A stretch of 64,000 bases of DNA from the NCBI GenBank assembly GCA_027886185.1, contig WOAB01000476.1:7068001-7132000 (forward strand). The letters are read 5' to 3'. Source of the stretch: Rheum nobile (Eukaryota; Streptophyta; Magnoliopsida; Caryophyllales; Polygonaceae). Positions 48,859-61,719 of the stretch are shown piece by piece. A program made the translations under genes and the position numbers. Within the stretch, counting starts at the first letter, position 1. Every line of letters begins with the position of its first letter. The notes under the pieces are model-generated. The model saw nothing but the letters and a program-made list of their open reading frames with translations, was not told the origin of the DNA and did not search any database.

Positions 48859-51800
48859 TCCTCCCTCTCTTAAAAAGGATTCAACCCTGAATCTTCTTCA
48901 ATGTCCAAGTCCTCTTCGTCTACAACAAAAGGAGTTTGACCACATTAAATACGTCATGCACCCCATACTCACCTAGTAATTCAATCTGATAGGCATTGTT
49001 GTTGATCATTCTTATGACTTGAAAGGGTCCATCTCCTCTTGGTTCAATTTTTAATAACGTAGGTTTGGGAAGCGTTCCTTTTGAAGATGTATCCACACCA
49101 AATCTCTAGGCTCAAAGATTACTTCTCGCCTTCCTTTGTTAGCCTACTTCACATACTTTTCTGTTTGTGTCTCTAATATCTTCTTAGTTTCTTCATGCTG
49201 CTATTTGACGTGGTTAGCATGGTTAACCCCTTCTTAACTCTCACGATCCTTGATAGCATAAGGAACCATGTCTAATGGAGTAATAGGTTACGCCCATAGA
49301 CAACTTCGAATGGTGACGTTTGAGTAGCTGAATGTACAATCCTATTGTAAGCGAACTCAATGAAGGCAAGACATTCTTCCCACCTACGCAAGTTAGTACT
49401 CAACAAAGAAGGTAACAAAGCACCAGGAGTCCTATTAAGAACTTCAATTTGACCATCTGTTTGTGGGTGAACGAAGTACAGAAAAGAAGTTTAGTACCCA
49501 TCCTAGCCCAAAGAGCTTTCCAAAAAAAACAAAGAAACTTAGCATCTCTATCTGAAACAATGGTCTTAGGTACTCCATGCAACCTTACAATCTCTTCAAA
49601 GAACAAATCAGCTATATATGATGCGTTGTCGGTTTTGTGACAAGCAATAAAATGGGCCATTTTGGAAAAACAATCAACCACCACAAATATAGAATCCCTC
49701 CCTCTCATAGACCTGGGTAATCCCATCACAAAGTCCACTGATATGTCTTCCCAAGGGGCGCTAGGTATAGGTAAGGGGGTATACAATCCATGAGGGTTGA
49801 GTTTTGATTTACCTCATAGGCAGGTCACATATAAGGCACAAAACCAAAATACTTTGCTATGCATATGTGGCCAATAAATATGTTCTTTAAGGGTTGCCAA
49901 AGTCTTAGTCACCCCAAAGTGTCCCATTAACCCTCCTCCATGTGCTTATTGTACAAATCCTACATATAGAACTTTGAGGCACACACAGTTTAGTCCATCA
50001 TGAATGTAAAACTGGTCTAGGCTACCCTTAGTTTGGCATACTTGAAATATCTCTCCAAAATCATAATCTTGATCATATAATTCATGCATTAGAGAGAAAC
50101 CAAGCATTTTTGCATCTAAGGATGTTATGAGTGCGTACCTTCGGGACAGGGCGTCAGCCACAATGTTGTCTTTTCCCTTCTTATGCTTAATAACATAGAT
50201 TTGGGTTCCCATGCGAAATGCGAAGCAATCTCGGCCGTACCGTTTTTTTTTTTTTTGGTCAACAACTTTTTTTTTTCATTTTCGTCCTGTGATCATTCTG
50301 GAAAAGCCTATATAGAAGGTTCACGAATAAGCACTAGATGTTCATTTATTTGTACATTCACGTTCACAAATAAGCACTGAATGTTCAAAGACATGTGTTG
50401 GAACATGATCATGTTATATGTGAACTTATACGGCACATACAATGAACATATAGTACTTATATGTGAACGTTAATAATTGTCTATTCCAGAACGATCAGAG
50501 ACAATAAATAAATAATAAATAAATAAAATTTATTGACCGAAAAAAAAAATTCACCATATTTACGGTTATGCCACCGCGTCACTATTCACTATCCCCCCCG
50601 TTTTTTAACAGTACAGTGCCCTTGAATATTACCCCCCAGATAATGAACATTACCGCTCAGAAAATGAACATGTGGTGTCTATTTATGAACTCGAATGAAC
50701 ACGACCGCTTCGCATTTCGCACGATAAGCATATTTCGCTCAGAAAATGAACATGGGAAAGCTTCAATAACCTCAACCCACTTGGCATGCGTCGTGTTTAG
50801 CTTACTTTGTCCCTTAAGAAACTTGAGAACTTCATGTTCCAAATGAATGACAAATTCCTTTGGGAAGAGATAGTGTTGCCATGTTTGCAACACCCTCATG
50901 AGTGCATTTAACTCCTTGTCATAAGTGGGATAGTTCAGTTCAACTCCACTCAACTACTCCCTAAAATAAGCTATGGGGCATCTTTCTTGCATTAGCACTC
51001 CTCCTAGGACAATTCCGGAGGCATCACACTCAATTTCGAATATCTTGGTAAAATCAGGAAGTACTAGCAAGGGTGCATGGGTTAGCTTTTCCTTAATCAC
51101 TTGAATGCCTTTTCTTGTTCTTCACCTGAATGGAAGGCCACGTTCTTCTTTGTGAGCTTTGTTTGGGGTGTAGCAATTGTGTTGAAATATTCCACGAACC
51201 GGCGGTAAAAGCCGGCTAACCCAAGAAAACTTCGTGCTTGAGTCATTGTGGTGGGCGTAGGCCACTCCTTGATTGCTTTAACCTTTTCTTCATCTACTTT
51301 TAAACCTGCCTTGTACACCACAAAGCCAAGAAACACAACATGGTCCGAGCAAAAATGACACTTTTTACAGTTAGCACAAAGCTTCTATTTCCTAAGGACC
51401 TCTAGTACTTGTCTAAGATGATTGACATGCTCTTGTAATGATCGGCTATAGATTAGGATGCCATTAAAATAAATAACTACAAATCTTCATAGAAAAGCTC
51501 AAAGGACATGATTCATTAAGCGCGAGAAAGTCCTTGGAGCATTAGTTAGTCCAAAGGGCATTACCAACCACACATATAAGCCATACTTGGTTTTGAAGGC
51601 AGTCTTCCACTCGTCACCTTCTTTCATCCAAATTTGGTGGTAACCACTCTTCAAATCTATCTTGGAAAAGATGTTAGATCCATGGAGTTCATCTAGCATA
51701 TCATCCAGGCTTGGGATTGGGTGTCTATACTTGATGGATCTGGAATCGAAACATATGCGCCATCTTCCATCCTTCTTGTGGACTAGGATCACAGGAACAC

Positions 51801-52527
51801 CACAAGGACTCAAACTCTCTCTAACATAGCTTTATCCATCAACTCTTGGACTTGTCTTTGAAGCTCCTTGGTCTCCTCGGGGTTGGTCCAATAAGTTGAT
51901 CTGTTTGGTAAAGTTGCACTCGGGACGAAGTCAATTTGATGCTCAATGCCCTTAATTGGTGGGAGAACATTGGGAACTTCTTCTTGGAACAAGTCATGGA
52001 AATCCTACATTAATTGAGCAACCTAGGTCACTCAATTCATTAGAAGTAAACAAGTTACACATAGGGATTAAAAGGAAACAAACTCTACTCCCCTAAATTA
52101 CGTGGTCCACCTCCTTAGCCTTAGCTATAAGCGTATGATTGCTAGCACCCGAATTGTAGTCTATGGTCATCTTCTTGTTCTTGCCCCTTTCTTTCCCTTT
52201 TTCTCTCCTCTTTTGTTACCTAGAAACATGGTCGGCCATGATCTCGTGTGGAGCCATGGGATTAAGGGAGAATTATTTTCCTTCCATGTGAAAGGATAGG
52301 CAAGCGGTCACGGGCAGCACATCGCATAATACTTCATCCTTGTATCCTCCAATAGCATATTGAATCTTGGCTTGCTGTTTAACTTTGAGAGGGGCAGTAG
52401 CGTTTAGCCAATTAAGGGTGTACGGTTGTTGATGAGGGGTGGTGATGGCCCTTGGACAAGGATCTCAATCGTGTCAAGGGAATTTGCCACCCAAGCCTGG
52501 CTCCTCCTTATTCATCACACTACTCCT
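48859..52527 (-). pseudogene. Ty3/gypsy pol (protease-RT-RNase H-integrase), broken
   Basis: Minus-strand order is right to left. A protease remnant (52460-52130) reads 'YKDEVLCDVLPVTA' then 'SFHMEGK', lacking the LLLGRPWQYDR segment present in the copy at 56.4 kb. RT follows (51992-51490: 'VPVILVHKKDGRWRICFD', 'KIDLKSGYHQIWMKEGDEWK', 'MPFGLTNAPRTFSRLMNHVL'), then RNase H (51340-50770), an integrase zinc-finger region with 'VIKHKKGKDNIVADALSRR' (50200-49950), and the integrase core (49786-49400: 'DISVDFVMGLPRSMRGRD', 'KTIVSDRDAKFL'). The third catalytic Glu (HPQTDGQIEV) is present only after a frameshift. A small TIR element interrupts it at 50213-50750. Confidence 0.85.
50213..50750. mobile_element. 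Small TIR element (MITE-like) inserted in pol
   Basis: A perfect 14-bp terminal inverted repeat, GCGAAATGCGAAGC (50213-50226) and GCTTCGCATTTCGC (50707-50720), bounds about 508 bp without coding capacity. The pol reading breaks exactly here: 'WVEVIEAFP' ends near 50754 and 'YVIKHKKGKDN' resumes near 50200. The inside is AT-rich with T(14), T(10) and A(10) runs and repeated 'gttcac.aataagcac.gatgttca' words. The 30 bases after the right TIR include 'cgctcagaaaatgaacat', also present at 50655. Superfamily is not determined. Confidence 0.7.
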
Positions 52528-53461
52528 TGATGAGTTTTGTGAGTTTTGATCGAGCAAAGGTCGTTCTTTTGGTTTGCGATTTTGTGGGGATAGACAACCG
52601 GAGATAATTAGATGAACACACCAAAAATATCCAGAAGATATGTAGTATTGATCGTGGATAAACACACCACTGTCTCGACTAAACTTGTTTTGATAAACAC
52701 ACCAAACAAAGGACATTAAACTTGGGGTTCTTGAGGCTTTGATCAACGAAAGATCAAGAGGATTTATCAATATTCAACGTCAGAAACAATGGCCACAAGA
52801 CAAGCCTTTTAAAGGAGAAATTGTTTGAGGAAATAAATACAAAACACTAAATGATGGACGTTCGGTGATCCTTGAGCATCTCAAATCCAAACGGTGTACA
52901 TTTTGGATATGTTCAAGTGGGTCCCATATGCCACGTTACGACCAAATATGGGCCTAAACGCACACACCATTTGGGAGAACGCCTTGGCTCAATTTTGAGG
53001 CTGCACCTGCGTCGTCGAGGCCACTAGGGCATGAGCCATCTTCGAGCCATTGGACATTTGTCTCAGAACTTCAAGTCACATGTGGCTTCTTTCATCATGA
53101 GGAACATGTGGTAGAATGTTGGCCTCACTTGGATCAACTTTCCCAGGAGAGTTGCGAGGGCTACAATGTGACTCGACGCCCGGCGTCGGGGAACCTTCTT
53201 GCACAAGGGCCATAACCAAGGCTTTGGACATTTGGCCCGACAGTCCATGGAACAAAAGGCCTCCCTTGAGGTCCTTAAGGAGTTGCTCATCTCGCGCTCT
53301 CGTGATCACTCTCTTGGCTAGGTGAGCGTCGTGGGCCTCATCTTTTGTGCGCGTAAGAGCTCGGGCGCCAAGGCTTCTTGCGGGTAGCGGTGGCGGCAAC
53401 GGGCTCCAAGGCTTCTTGCGGGGCTTTGGCTTCTTGATGTAGGTCAGCATGAATCACATCA
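52528..53461 (-). repeat. 3' LTR of a second minus-strand Ty3/gypsy element
   Basis: It ends AATCACATCA at 53461, followed by 'tcctctttctcttgag', the complement of a purine tract. The likeliest left end is TGATGAGTTTTG at 52528, where the protease end of the preceding element is lost. On this reading the second element inserted into the first. The start coordinate is inferred. Confidence 0.6.
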
Positions 53462-56400
53462 TCCTCTTTCTCTTGAGAAGGATTCGACCTCAAATCAAGT
53501 GCATCTTCTAGCTCCGCCGCGTGTGCTTTGAATTCCAAAGTGTAGGAAATATCTCCTTTCTTAGATGAATCCATACCAAGTCGCCTGGCTCAAATATAAT
53601 CTCCCTTCTACCCTTGTTGGTTTGCTTTATATATTGCGTCGTGCGCTCCTCAAGCCTTTTGCGAGTGGTCTTGTGTAGGTTCTTGACAAATTCTGCATGG
53701 TCCACACCCTCCATGTCCTCTTGATCTTTCAAAGCATTCAGGACCATATCTAGAAGAGTAATGGGGTTTCACCCATAGACAACCTCAAATGGTGACTTCT
53801 TGGTAGTGGAATGAATTGTCCTATTGTAGGCAAACTCTATGAAGGCCAAGCATTTCTCCCACCCGGATATCTTAGTACTCAACAAAGCACATAACAAGGC
53901 CACATGAGTTCTATTAACAACCTCAGTTTGCCCATCAGTTTGTGGATGACTTGAAGTAGAGAAAAGCAAGTTGGTTCCTATCCTAGACCATTATGTCTTC
54001 CAAAAATAACAAAGGAACTTAGGATCTCTATCAGAAACAATTGTCTTAGGAACACCATGCAATCTAACAATTTTACAGAAGAACAAGTAAGCCACATGTG
54101 ATGCATTGTCGGTTTTATTACATGCAATGAAGTGAGCCATTTTTTAGAATCGATCAACTACCACAAAGATAAAGTCTCTCCCTCTCTTAGTCCTATGCAA
54201 TCCTAGAACAAAGTCCATGGATATATCCTCCCAAGGAGCACTAGGAATGGGAAGGGGAGTGTACAAACCGTAAGGGTTAAGTTTAGACTTGACTCGCACA
54301 CAAGTAGCACACGAAGCACACAATCTCTCAAGATCATTAGTCATGCGAGGCTAAAAGAAATGCTCCTTCAAAGTGCCTAAGGTCTTAGCTACCCAAAAAT
54401 GACCCATTAGTGCTCCCCCATGAGCTTTATGAATGAACAATTTTCAAAGAGATTCACAAGGCATACACAATTTGTCACCTCTAAACTAGTATACATCATG
54501 CAAGTAAAACATCCCTTGACTACCCTTATCCACACATGCACAATAGGTGTTACATAATCATGGTCATTAGGGTATAGCGATTTCATGCAAGCAAACCCTA
54601 AGACTTTAGCATCTGGTGATGTGAGAAGAGTATACCTTCGTGACAAGGCATCGACAAGGATGTTGTCTTTACCTTTCTAATGTTTGATGACATAATTGAA
54701 TGCATGAATGAACTCCACCTACTTGGCATGTCTCCTATTCAGTTTTCTTTGCCCCTTAAGGTATTTTAGGGCTTTATGATCCGAATGTACGACAAACTCT
54801 TTGGGCATGAGGTAGTGTTGCCAAGTCCTGAGCACTCGAACTAAGGAAAACAACTCCATATCATTGGTAGGGTAATTGGGTTTGGCACCACTCATTGTCT
54901 CACTGGAGTAGGCTATGGGGTGACCTTTTTGGATCAAGACTCCCGTAAGTCCAATTGCAGAAGCATCACACTCAATCTCAAAGGTTCTAGTGAAATCCGG
55001 GAGCACTAGAAAAAGGCTAGCTTGTATGCAGTTTCTTGAGCCTCACCTCAATGGAAAACCACACTCTTCTTGGTGAGCTCGGTCAAGGGAGTGGCAATAG
55101 TACTAAAGTCCCTCACAAATATCCTATAGAAGTCGACCAAGCCTAGGAAACTTCTCACTTGAGTCATTGTTGTTGGTGTGGGCCACTCTCTTATGGCTTT
55201 AACCTTTTCTTCATCCACCTTTAAACATGCCTTGATAACAACAAAACCAAGAAAAACCACATGATCCGAACAAAAATGGCACTTTTTGAAGTTAGCATAT
55301 AGCTTCTCCTTCCTAAGGACATCAAATACTTGTTTAATGTGATGAACATGCTCTTGCAAGTTTTGACTATAAATCAATATGTCATCAAAGTAAACAACCA
55401 CAGATTTCCCGAGAAAAGTCCTAAGCACATGGTTCATCAATCTCATAAAAGTGATTGGTGCATTATTTAGGCGAAAGGGCATTACCATGCATTCATAAAG
55501 GCCATACTTGGTTTTGAAGGTAGTTTTCCATTCATCACCTTCCTTCATCCGGATTTGGTGATATCCACTTTTGAGATCAATCTTTGAAAAGACTTGTAAG
55601 CACATAGTTCATCAATCTCATAAAAGTGCTTGGTGCATTAGTTAGGCCAAAAGGCATGACCATCCATTCATAAAGGCCATACTTGGTTTTGAAGGTAGTT
55701 TTCCATTCATCACTTTCCTATTCGGATACGGTGATATCCACTTTTGAGATCAATCTTTAAAAAGACTTGTGAGGCATGAAATTCATGAAGTATATCATTC
55801 AAGAGAGGGATAGGATGTCTATACTTGATAGTGATGTTGTTGATGGCCCTACAATCCACACACATTCACCAACTTCCATCCTTTTTTGGCACTACAATGA
55901 CTGGAACGGCACAAGGGCTTAGACATTCTCTCACATAGCCCTTGTCAAGCAATTCTTGAACTTGTTTTTGCAACTCCTTGGTCTCTTCTGGATTGTTCCT
56001 TTAAGCTGCCTTATTCGGCAAGGTACCTCGGGGAACAAAGTCTATTTGATGCTCTATTCCCTGGATTGGAGACAAGCCATTAGGAACCTCTTCTTGAATC
56101 GAGTCCTCATAATCCTGCAAAAGATAAACAATAAAAGGAGGTATGTCACTCAATTCATGAGAGGAAAACAAGTTAGTGATAGGAATTAAGAGAAACCAAA
56201 CTTGACTTCTGTGGATTGCTTGATCCACTTGTTTAGCTTAGCCAACAACATATGGTTGCTTAGTCATGATCTTTTTTTTTTTTGGATAGCTTCTTGTTGG
56301 CTACTTTCTCTTGGTTTCTTTGGTTCATCCTTTGCTCACTTGCAACATAGTCGGCCATAATCTCATGAAGAGCCATCGGATGTAGGATGATTTTCTTGCC

Positions 56401-57180
56401 ATCCATGTGGAAAGAATATTCATTGGTGACCACTTGATGGATCACACCTCTATCATATTGCCACGGTCGGCCAAGCAATAGATGGTAGGATGTCATAGGG
56501 AGCACATCACACAAAATCTCATCCTTCTATGCACCTATTGAAAACTGAATTAGGGTTTGTTCTTGCACTTTAAGTGGAGTTGAGGAATTGAGCCAATTCA
56601 GAGTGCATGGTTGATGGTGAGGTGTAGTTTTGAGATTGAATCTTTGCACCACTTCCTTGTCTATGATGTTGCTGCAGGATCCTCCATAATCATAACACTA
56701 CACACCTTGCCTTGGATGTGGCATCTAGCGTGGAAGATAGTTTCCCTTTGAGATGGAAAGGGAGGTGTGTCACTAGGGACAAGAGTTCTTTTCACCACAA
56801 AGCAATCTCCAATGGCAGTCATGGCATGGATTTCTCCGCCATCGTCTTGAGCTTCTTCCTCCACTTCTTCATCATGTTCATCCTCAGAAATGTAGTCTCC
56901 ATGTTTGTTAAGAAGCACTTGCTTCCTAGTAGGGCAATCCCTCACACAATGCCCCCTCCCTAGACACTTGTAACACTTCACGTCCCTAGTACGAGACAAG
57001 TCTTCCTTCTTGATCTCTTGGCCTTGTTGAGGGCCTTCAGGCCTTGGTGGAGGCTTGGCTTGATCATTCTTAACTGTTTGGCACCTAGTTGTGAAAGTAG
57101 TGGTGCTAGGATTGGAGGTGGAGCTCCAAGGCCGAGAGCTTGTGGTGCCTTTCCTCCTTTGCAAGTTTTTGTGAACTTGT
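53462..57180 (-). pseudogene. Ty3/gypsy gag end and pol, second copy, broken
   Basis: Right to left: CCHC knuckle CYKCLGRGHCVRDC (near 56975), then protease, where a one-base loss falls at the catalytic Asp codon so the frame is lost at VMIM; the C-terminal half is clean ('YHLLLGRPWQYDRGVIHQ', 56514-56260). RT follows (56200-55048: 'FSKIDLKSGYHQIRMKEGD', 'VVYFDDILIYSQN', with the catalytic FDD box present), then RNase H (55006-54719), integrase core (54344-53769: 'DISMDFVLGLHRTKRGRDF', 'SHPQTDGQTEVVNRTHV') and integrase C-terminus (53747-53508). The acidic tail LDLRSNPSQEKEDD runs up to the PPT. A 175-bp tandem duplication disrupts RT. The gag is cut at 57180 by the next element. Confidence 0.85.
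55423..55772 (-). repeat. 175-bp tandem duplication within RT
   Basis: 55423-55597 is repeated at about 55598-55772 with several substitutions. Both encode the LKSGYHQI...MPFGL region of reverse transcriptase. The duplication breaks the RT frame. Confidence 0.8.
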
Positions 57181-58851
57181 TGATGTGACCATGGACCCCA
57201 TCAAGGCTAGAGACTCATCACACGGCCCCAAGGACAGCGTGTGCCACCCGGCCAAACTTCAAGATTTGCCATATCAAGAGGTGTGGCCAAGTTTCATGTC
57301 AGTTGGAGGAGAATCGCTCGGTGATGGCCTTGGCATTCCCCCGGCTTCGGGCACCCGATTAGGGTTTTCAGCTTTGCCCAGGCCAACCACCAAGAATCCA
57401 AGTTCTGTCTCGGGCATTCCTAAACAAATGCCTAAATATGATAGCCTGACAAATTTGGGTTCATTTCAAGCACGAATGTCTAGAGATCTCAAAGGCCTTA
57501 CCAAGAGTGTCGAGCACACTAGGGTGGCTAGTTCACATCTCCTGGCTCGAGCCATTTTCCAGCGCACACATGGGGGTCCAATAGGCTCATATGGACCTAA
57601 CGAAGGCCTGGAACAAGTTGGGCTTGAAAGGCACGAGAGGATCTCTCAATGGCTCAATGACTCCACCGTTGCCGCCCACCGTGACGTCAAGACAACCAAG
57701 GCTAGGCATGTGGGCTCCTACTTCTGATTTTGGGCTGGGATTTGGTCCATTTTATGAGGCCCATTTAGGTTGTTTTCTGCCTATAAAATCCGTTTCACCC
57801 TACTTGTTCAATGGTTGGCGAATATTGAGTTCAAACTCTCTCTTATTCCCTTTGGTGGACATATCCACTATTTCGAATCCTTAAATAATCTCTCCTTGAT
57901 GGGGCCCATGGTCACATCAACAAGTAGGGTGAAACGGTTGAACAAGTAGGGATAATCTTTAGCCCAACTTAATGACAACAAAATAAGAGGGAGTTTGAAC
58001 TCAATATTCGCCAACCCTTGAACAAGTAGGGTGAAACGGTTTTTATAGGCAGAAAACAACCTAAATGGGCCTCACAAAATGGACCAAATCCCAGCCCAAA
58101 ATCAGAAGTAGGAGCCCACACGCCTAGCCTTGGTTGTCTTGACGTTAAGGTGGGCGGCAACGGTGGAGTCATTGAGCCATTGAGAGATCCGCTCGTGCCT
58201 TTCCATCCCAACTTGGTCCAGGCCTTCCTTAGGTCAATATGAGCCTCTTGGACCGCCATGTGTGCGCTGGAAACTGGCTCGAGCCAGGAGATGTGAACTA
58301 GTCACGTTAGTGTGCTCGTTGCTCTTGGTAAGGCCTTTGAGATCTCTAGGCATTCGTGCTTCAAATGACCCCAAGTTTGGCAGGCAATCATCTTTAGGTA
58401 TTTTTTGAGGAAGGCCCGAGACATAACTTGGATTCCTAGTGGTTGGCCTGGGCAAAGCTGAAAACCCTAATCGGGTGCCCGACGCCGGGGGAATGCCAAG
58501 GCCATCACCGAGCCATTCTCCTCCAACTGACATGAAACTTGTCCACACCTCCTCATGTGGCATATATTGAAGTTTGACACCAGGTGTGCCGAGTGGATAT
58601 GAAGTTGGCTCGCACAAGTGAAGAAATCCCCTCTTGAGTGTCGCCGGGTGGCGTACGTTGGCCTTGGGAGCTACTTAAATATTCGCCGGGTGGCCCCTTG
58701 AAATTTCGGCTCCTTAAATAATCTCTCCCTCTGCAGAATTCAACCAAAATCAAGTCAAGAAAGGTGTTGTCGTCCAAGCGCCTCCATTCTCTAGCCACTA
58801 TTTCGACTTTACTTCAAGCACCGACGTTCAAGGATCCAAGGGGACACATCA
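57181..58851 (+). repeat. LTR1 (1.67 kb) with long internal inverted repeat
   Basis: It begins TGATGTGACCATGG and ends GGACACATCA. About 57255-57848 is the reverse complement of about 57980-58574, with a loop of about 130 bases. The loop carries an inverted copy of the LTR's own first ~26 bases (57897-57922). About 80 bases of the left arm present in LTR2 are missing here (near 57250). Confidence 0.85.
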
Positions 58852-59983
58852 GGTGGTATCATAGCTCCTCTTGAAGTAAGTTCCTCAAGGTTAGAGGGTA
58901 CGAATTGGTTTCTTGAGTTTGTTCTTGCATACACTCAAAATTTGGAAATTTTTCGAACCTTGCTTGAACAAAACCGAACTGAATTTCTTCTCATCATTGT
59001 TGGCTGCGGTTGAGCACTCATCCTCTTCCTCAAAACACCCTCCCCACGTTCCATAGGCTGAAGGCACTCCAAAGGTTGCCAACTTGCCACTTAAAGGAAG
59101 CATTAAGTGAAGTTAACACTTCATTTTACTTCACCCTTTTGCCTCCTTTCACCACCCTTTCATTAACCCACCTTCACTTCCATAACTCCAGCCGTCCCTC
59201 ATTAAAACAAGCTGCCTTAACTCAGCTTCAATCAAGAGTTTAAGCATTGAAACCCCATCCTTTCACCTAGCTTCTTCAAGACATTATTTAAGGAGCCAAA
59301 ATTTCAAGGGGCTTGTCTTCTTCTCTTCTTTTCTTCTTCCCTCTTAAGTCAAGTCATAAAGTTTCGTACATGTGACATTCTTGGCTGAGCATAGCATAGT
59401 ATATTATATAAAAAAAAAGTCGAAGAAAAAAAAAAGAAAAAGCAAAAAGAAAGCAAGCAAAGCCAAGAGTTGTGCAACTCTTCTCTTCTCTTCTCTTCTC
59501 TTATCTTCGTCTTCTCTTCTCTCAAATCTTGGTGCCAAGTCTTGAAGGTAGCTACGTGTTGAAGGGAACCCCAAAATCAGTAGCATCACAAGGCCAAAAA
59601 TCCTAAGCCTTCCCTTGCTTCATTGCCTTCCAAACTTTGAGTTGTGTGAGTTCATCTTGAGTTGTCCAAATACTCACTCTAGCGTTTACTTTATTGAGTT
59701 GTTTTGCTATCACTTGTTGTGTTTGTCTTGGTGATTTGTGCAGCGGCTATTGGAGGAGTTGTTCTCTCAACGACTACATCAACAAGGCTTTGGAAACTTC
59801 TCTTGGTTCTCTTCAAATCAGTTTGCTCGGTTCCCTCGTTGGTGCCTTTCAAATCAGTTTGTGAGGCGAGAGTGAGTGAAACACAAGTGAGATGAGAGTC
59901 CACCCCCAAAGTAAAAATCAAAGAGTGTAAAGAAGAGGAGGGGCTAAGGATTCGAGGTTGAATCCTCTCTAAGGGGGGGAGGA
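58852..59983 (+). other. Internal region of the non-autonomous element
   Basis: PBS at the start and a G-rich PPT at the end. Between them are T-rich leader-like DNA and a 'cttctctt' repeat near 59480-59520. No gag, protease, RT or integrase. Confidence 0.75.
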
Positions 59984-61719
59984 TGATGTGACCATGGGCC
60001 CCATCAAGGCTAGAGACTCATCACACGGCCCCAAGGACAGCGTGCGCCACCCGGCGGCACTCAAGAGGGGATTTCTACACTTCTGTGGGCCAACTGCATC
60101 TCCACTCGGCACACCTAGTTCCAAACTTTAATATTTGCCATATCAAGAGGTGTGGCCAAGTTTCATGTCAGTTGGAAGAGAATGGCTCGGTGATGGCCTT
60201 GGCATTCCCCCGACGTCGGGCACCCGATTAGGGTTTTCAGCTTTTCCCAGGCCAACCTCCAAGAATCCAAGTTCTGTCTCGGGAATTACTCAACAAATGC
60301 CTAAATAGGATTGCCTGCCAAATTTGGGGTCATTTCAAGCACGAATGTCTAGAGATTTCAAAGGCCTTACCAAGAGCGTCGAGCACACTAGGGTGGCTAG
60401 TTTACATCTCCTGGATGGAGCCATTTTCCAGCGCACACATGGGGGTCCAATAGGCTCATATGGACCTAAGGAAGGCCGGGAACAAGTTGGGCTTGAAAGG
60501 CACGAGATGATCTCTCAATGGCTCAATGACTCCACCATTGCCGCCCACCGTGACGTCAAGACAACCAAGGCTAGGCATGTGGGCTCCTACTTCTGATTTT
60601 GGGCTGGGATTTGGTCCATTTTGTGAGGCCCATTTAGGTTGTTTTCTGCCTATAAAATCTGTTTCACCCTACTTGTTCAAGGGTTGGCGAATATTGAGTT
60701 CAAACTCTCTCTTATTCCCTTTGGTGGACATATCCACTATTTCGACTCCTTAAATAATCTTTCCTTGATGGGGCCCATGGTCACATCAACAAGTAGGGTG
60801 AAACGGTTGAACAAGTAGGGATAATCTTTAGCCCAACTTAATGACAACAAAATAAGAGAGAGTTTGAACTCAATATTTGCCAACCCTTGAACAAGTAGGG
60901 TGAAACGGTTTTTATAGGCAGAAAACAACCTAAATGGGCCTCACAAAATGGACCAAATCCCAGACCAAAATCAGAAGTAGGAGCCCACACGCCTAGCCTT
61001 GGTTGTCTTGACGTCAATGTGGGTGGCAACGGTGGAGTCATTGAGCCATTGAGAGATGCGCTCGTGCCTTTCAATCCCAACTTGGTCCAGGCCTTCCTTA
61101 GGTCCATATGAGCCTATTGGACCCCCATGTGTGCGCTGGAAACTGGCTTGAGCCAGGAGATGTGAACTAGTCACCTTAGTGTGCTCGTCGCTCTTGGTAA
61201 GGCCTTTGATATCTCTGGCATTCGTGCTTCAAATGACCTCAAGTTTGTCAGGAAATCATCTTTAGGCATTTGTTGAGGAAGGCCCGAGACATAACTTGGA
61301 TTCTTGGTGGTTGGCCTGTGCAAAGCTGAAAACCCTAATCGGGTGCCCGACGCCGGCGGAATGCCAAGGCCATCACCGAGCCATTCTCCTCCAACTGACA
61401 TGAGACTTAGCCACACCTCCTCATGTGGCAAATCTTGAAGTTTGACACCAGGTGTGCCGAGTGGATATGAAGTTGGCTCGCACAAGTGAAGAAATCTCAT
61501 CTTGAGTGTCGCTAGGTGGCGTACGCTGGCCTTGGGAGCTACTTAAATATTCGCCGGGTGGCCCCTTGAAATTTCGGCTCCTTAAATAATCTCTCCCTCC
61601 GCAGAATTCAACCAAAATCAAGTCAAGAAAGGTGTTGTCGTCCAAGCGCCTCCATTCTCTAGCCACTATTTCGACTTTACTTCAAGCACCGACATTCAAG
61701 GTTCCAAGGGGACACATCA
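59984..61719 (+). repeat. LTR2 (1.74 kb) with long internal inverted repeat
   Basis: Same structure as LTR1 with a fuller left arm. About 60038-60727 pairs with about 60846-61530 (loop about 118 bases), again with the inverted copy of the LTR start in the loop (60766-60791). Similarity between the two arms looks high by eye, but they are not identical. Confidence 0.85.
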
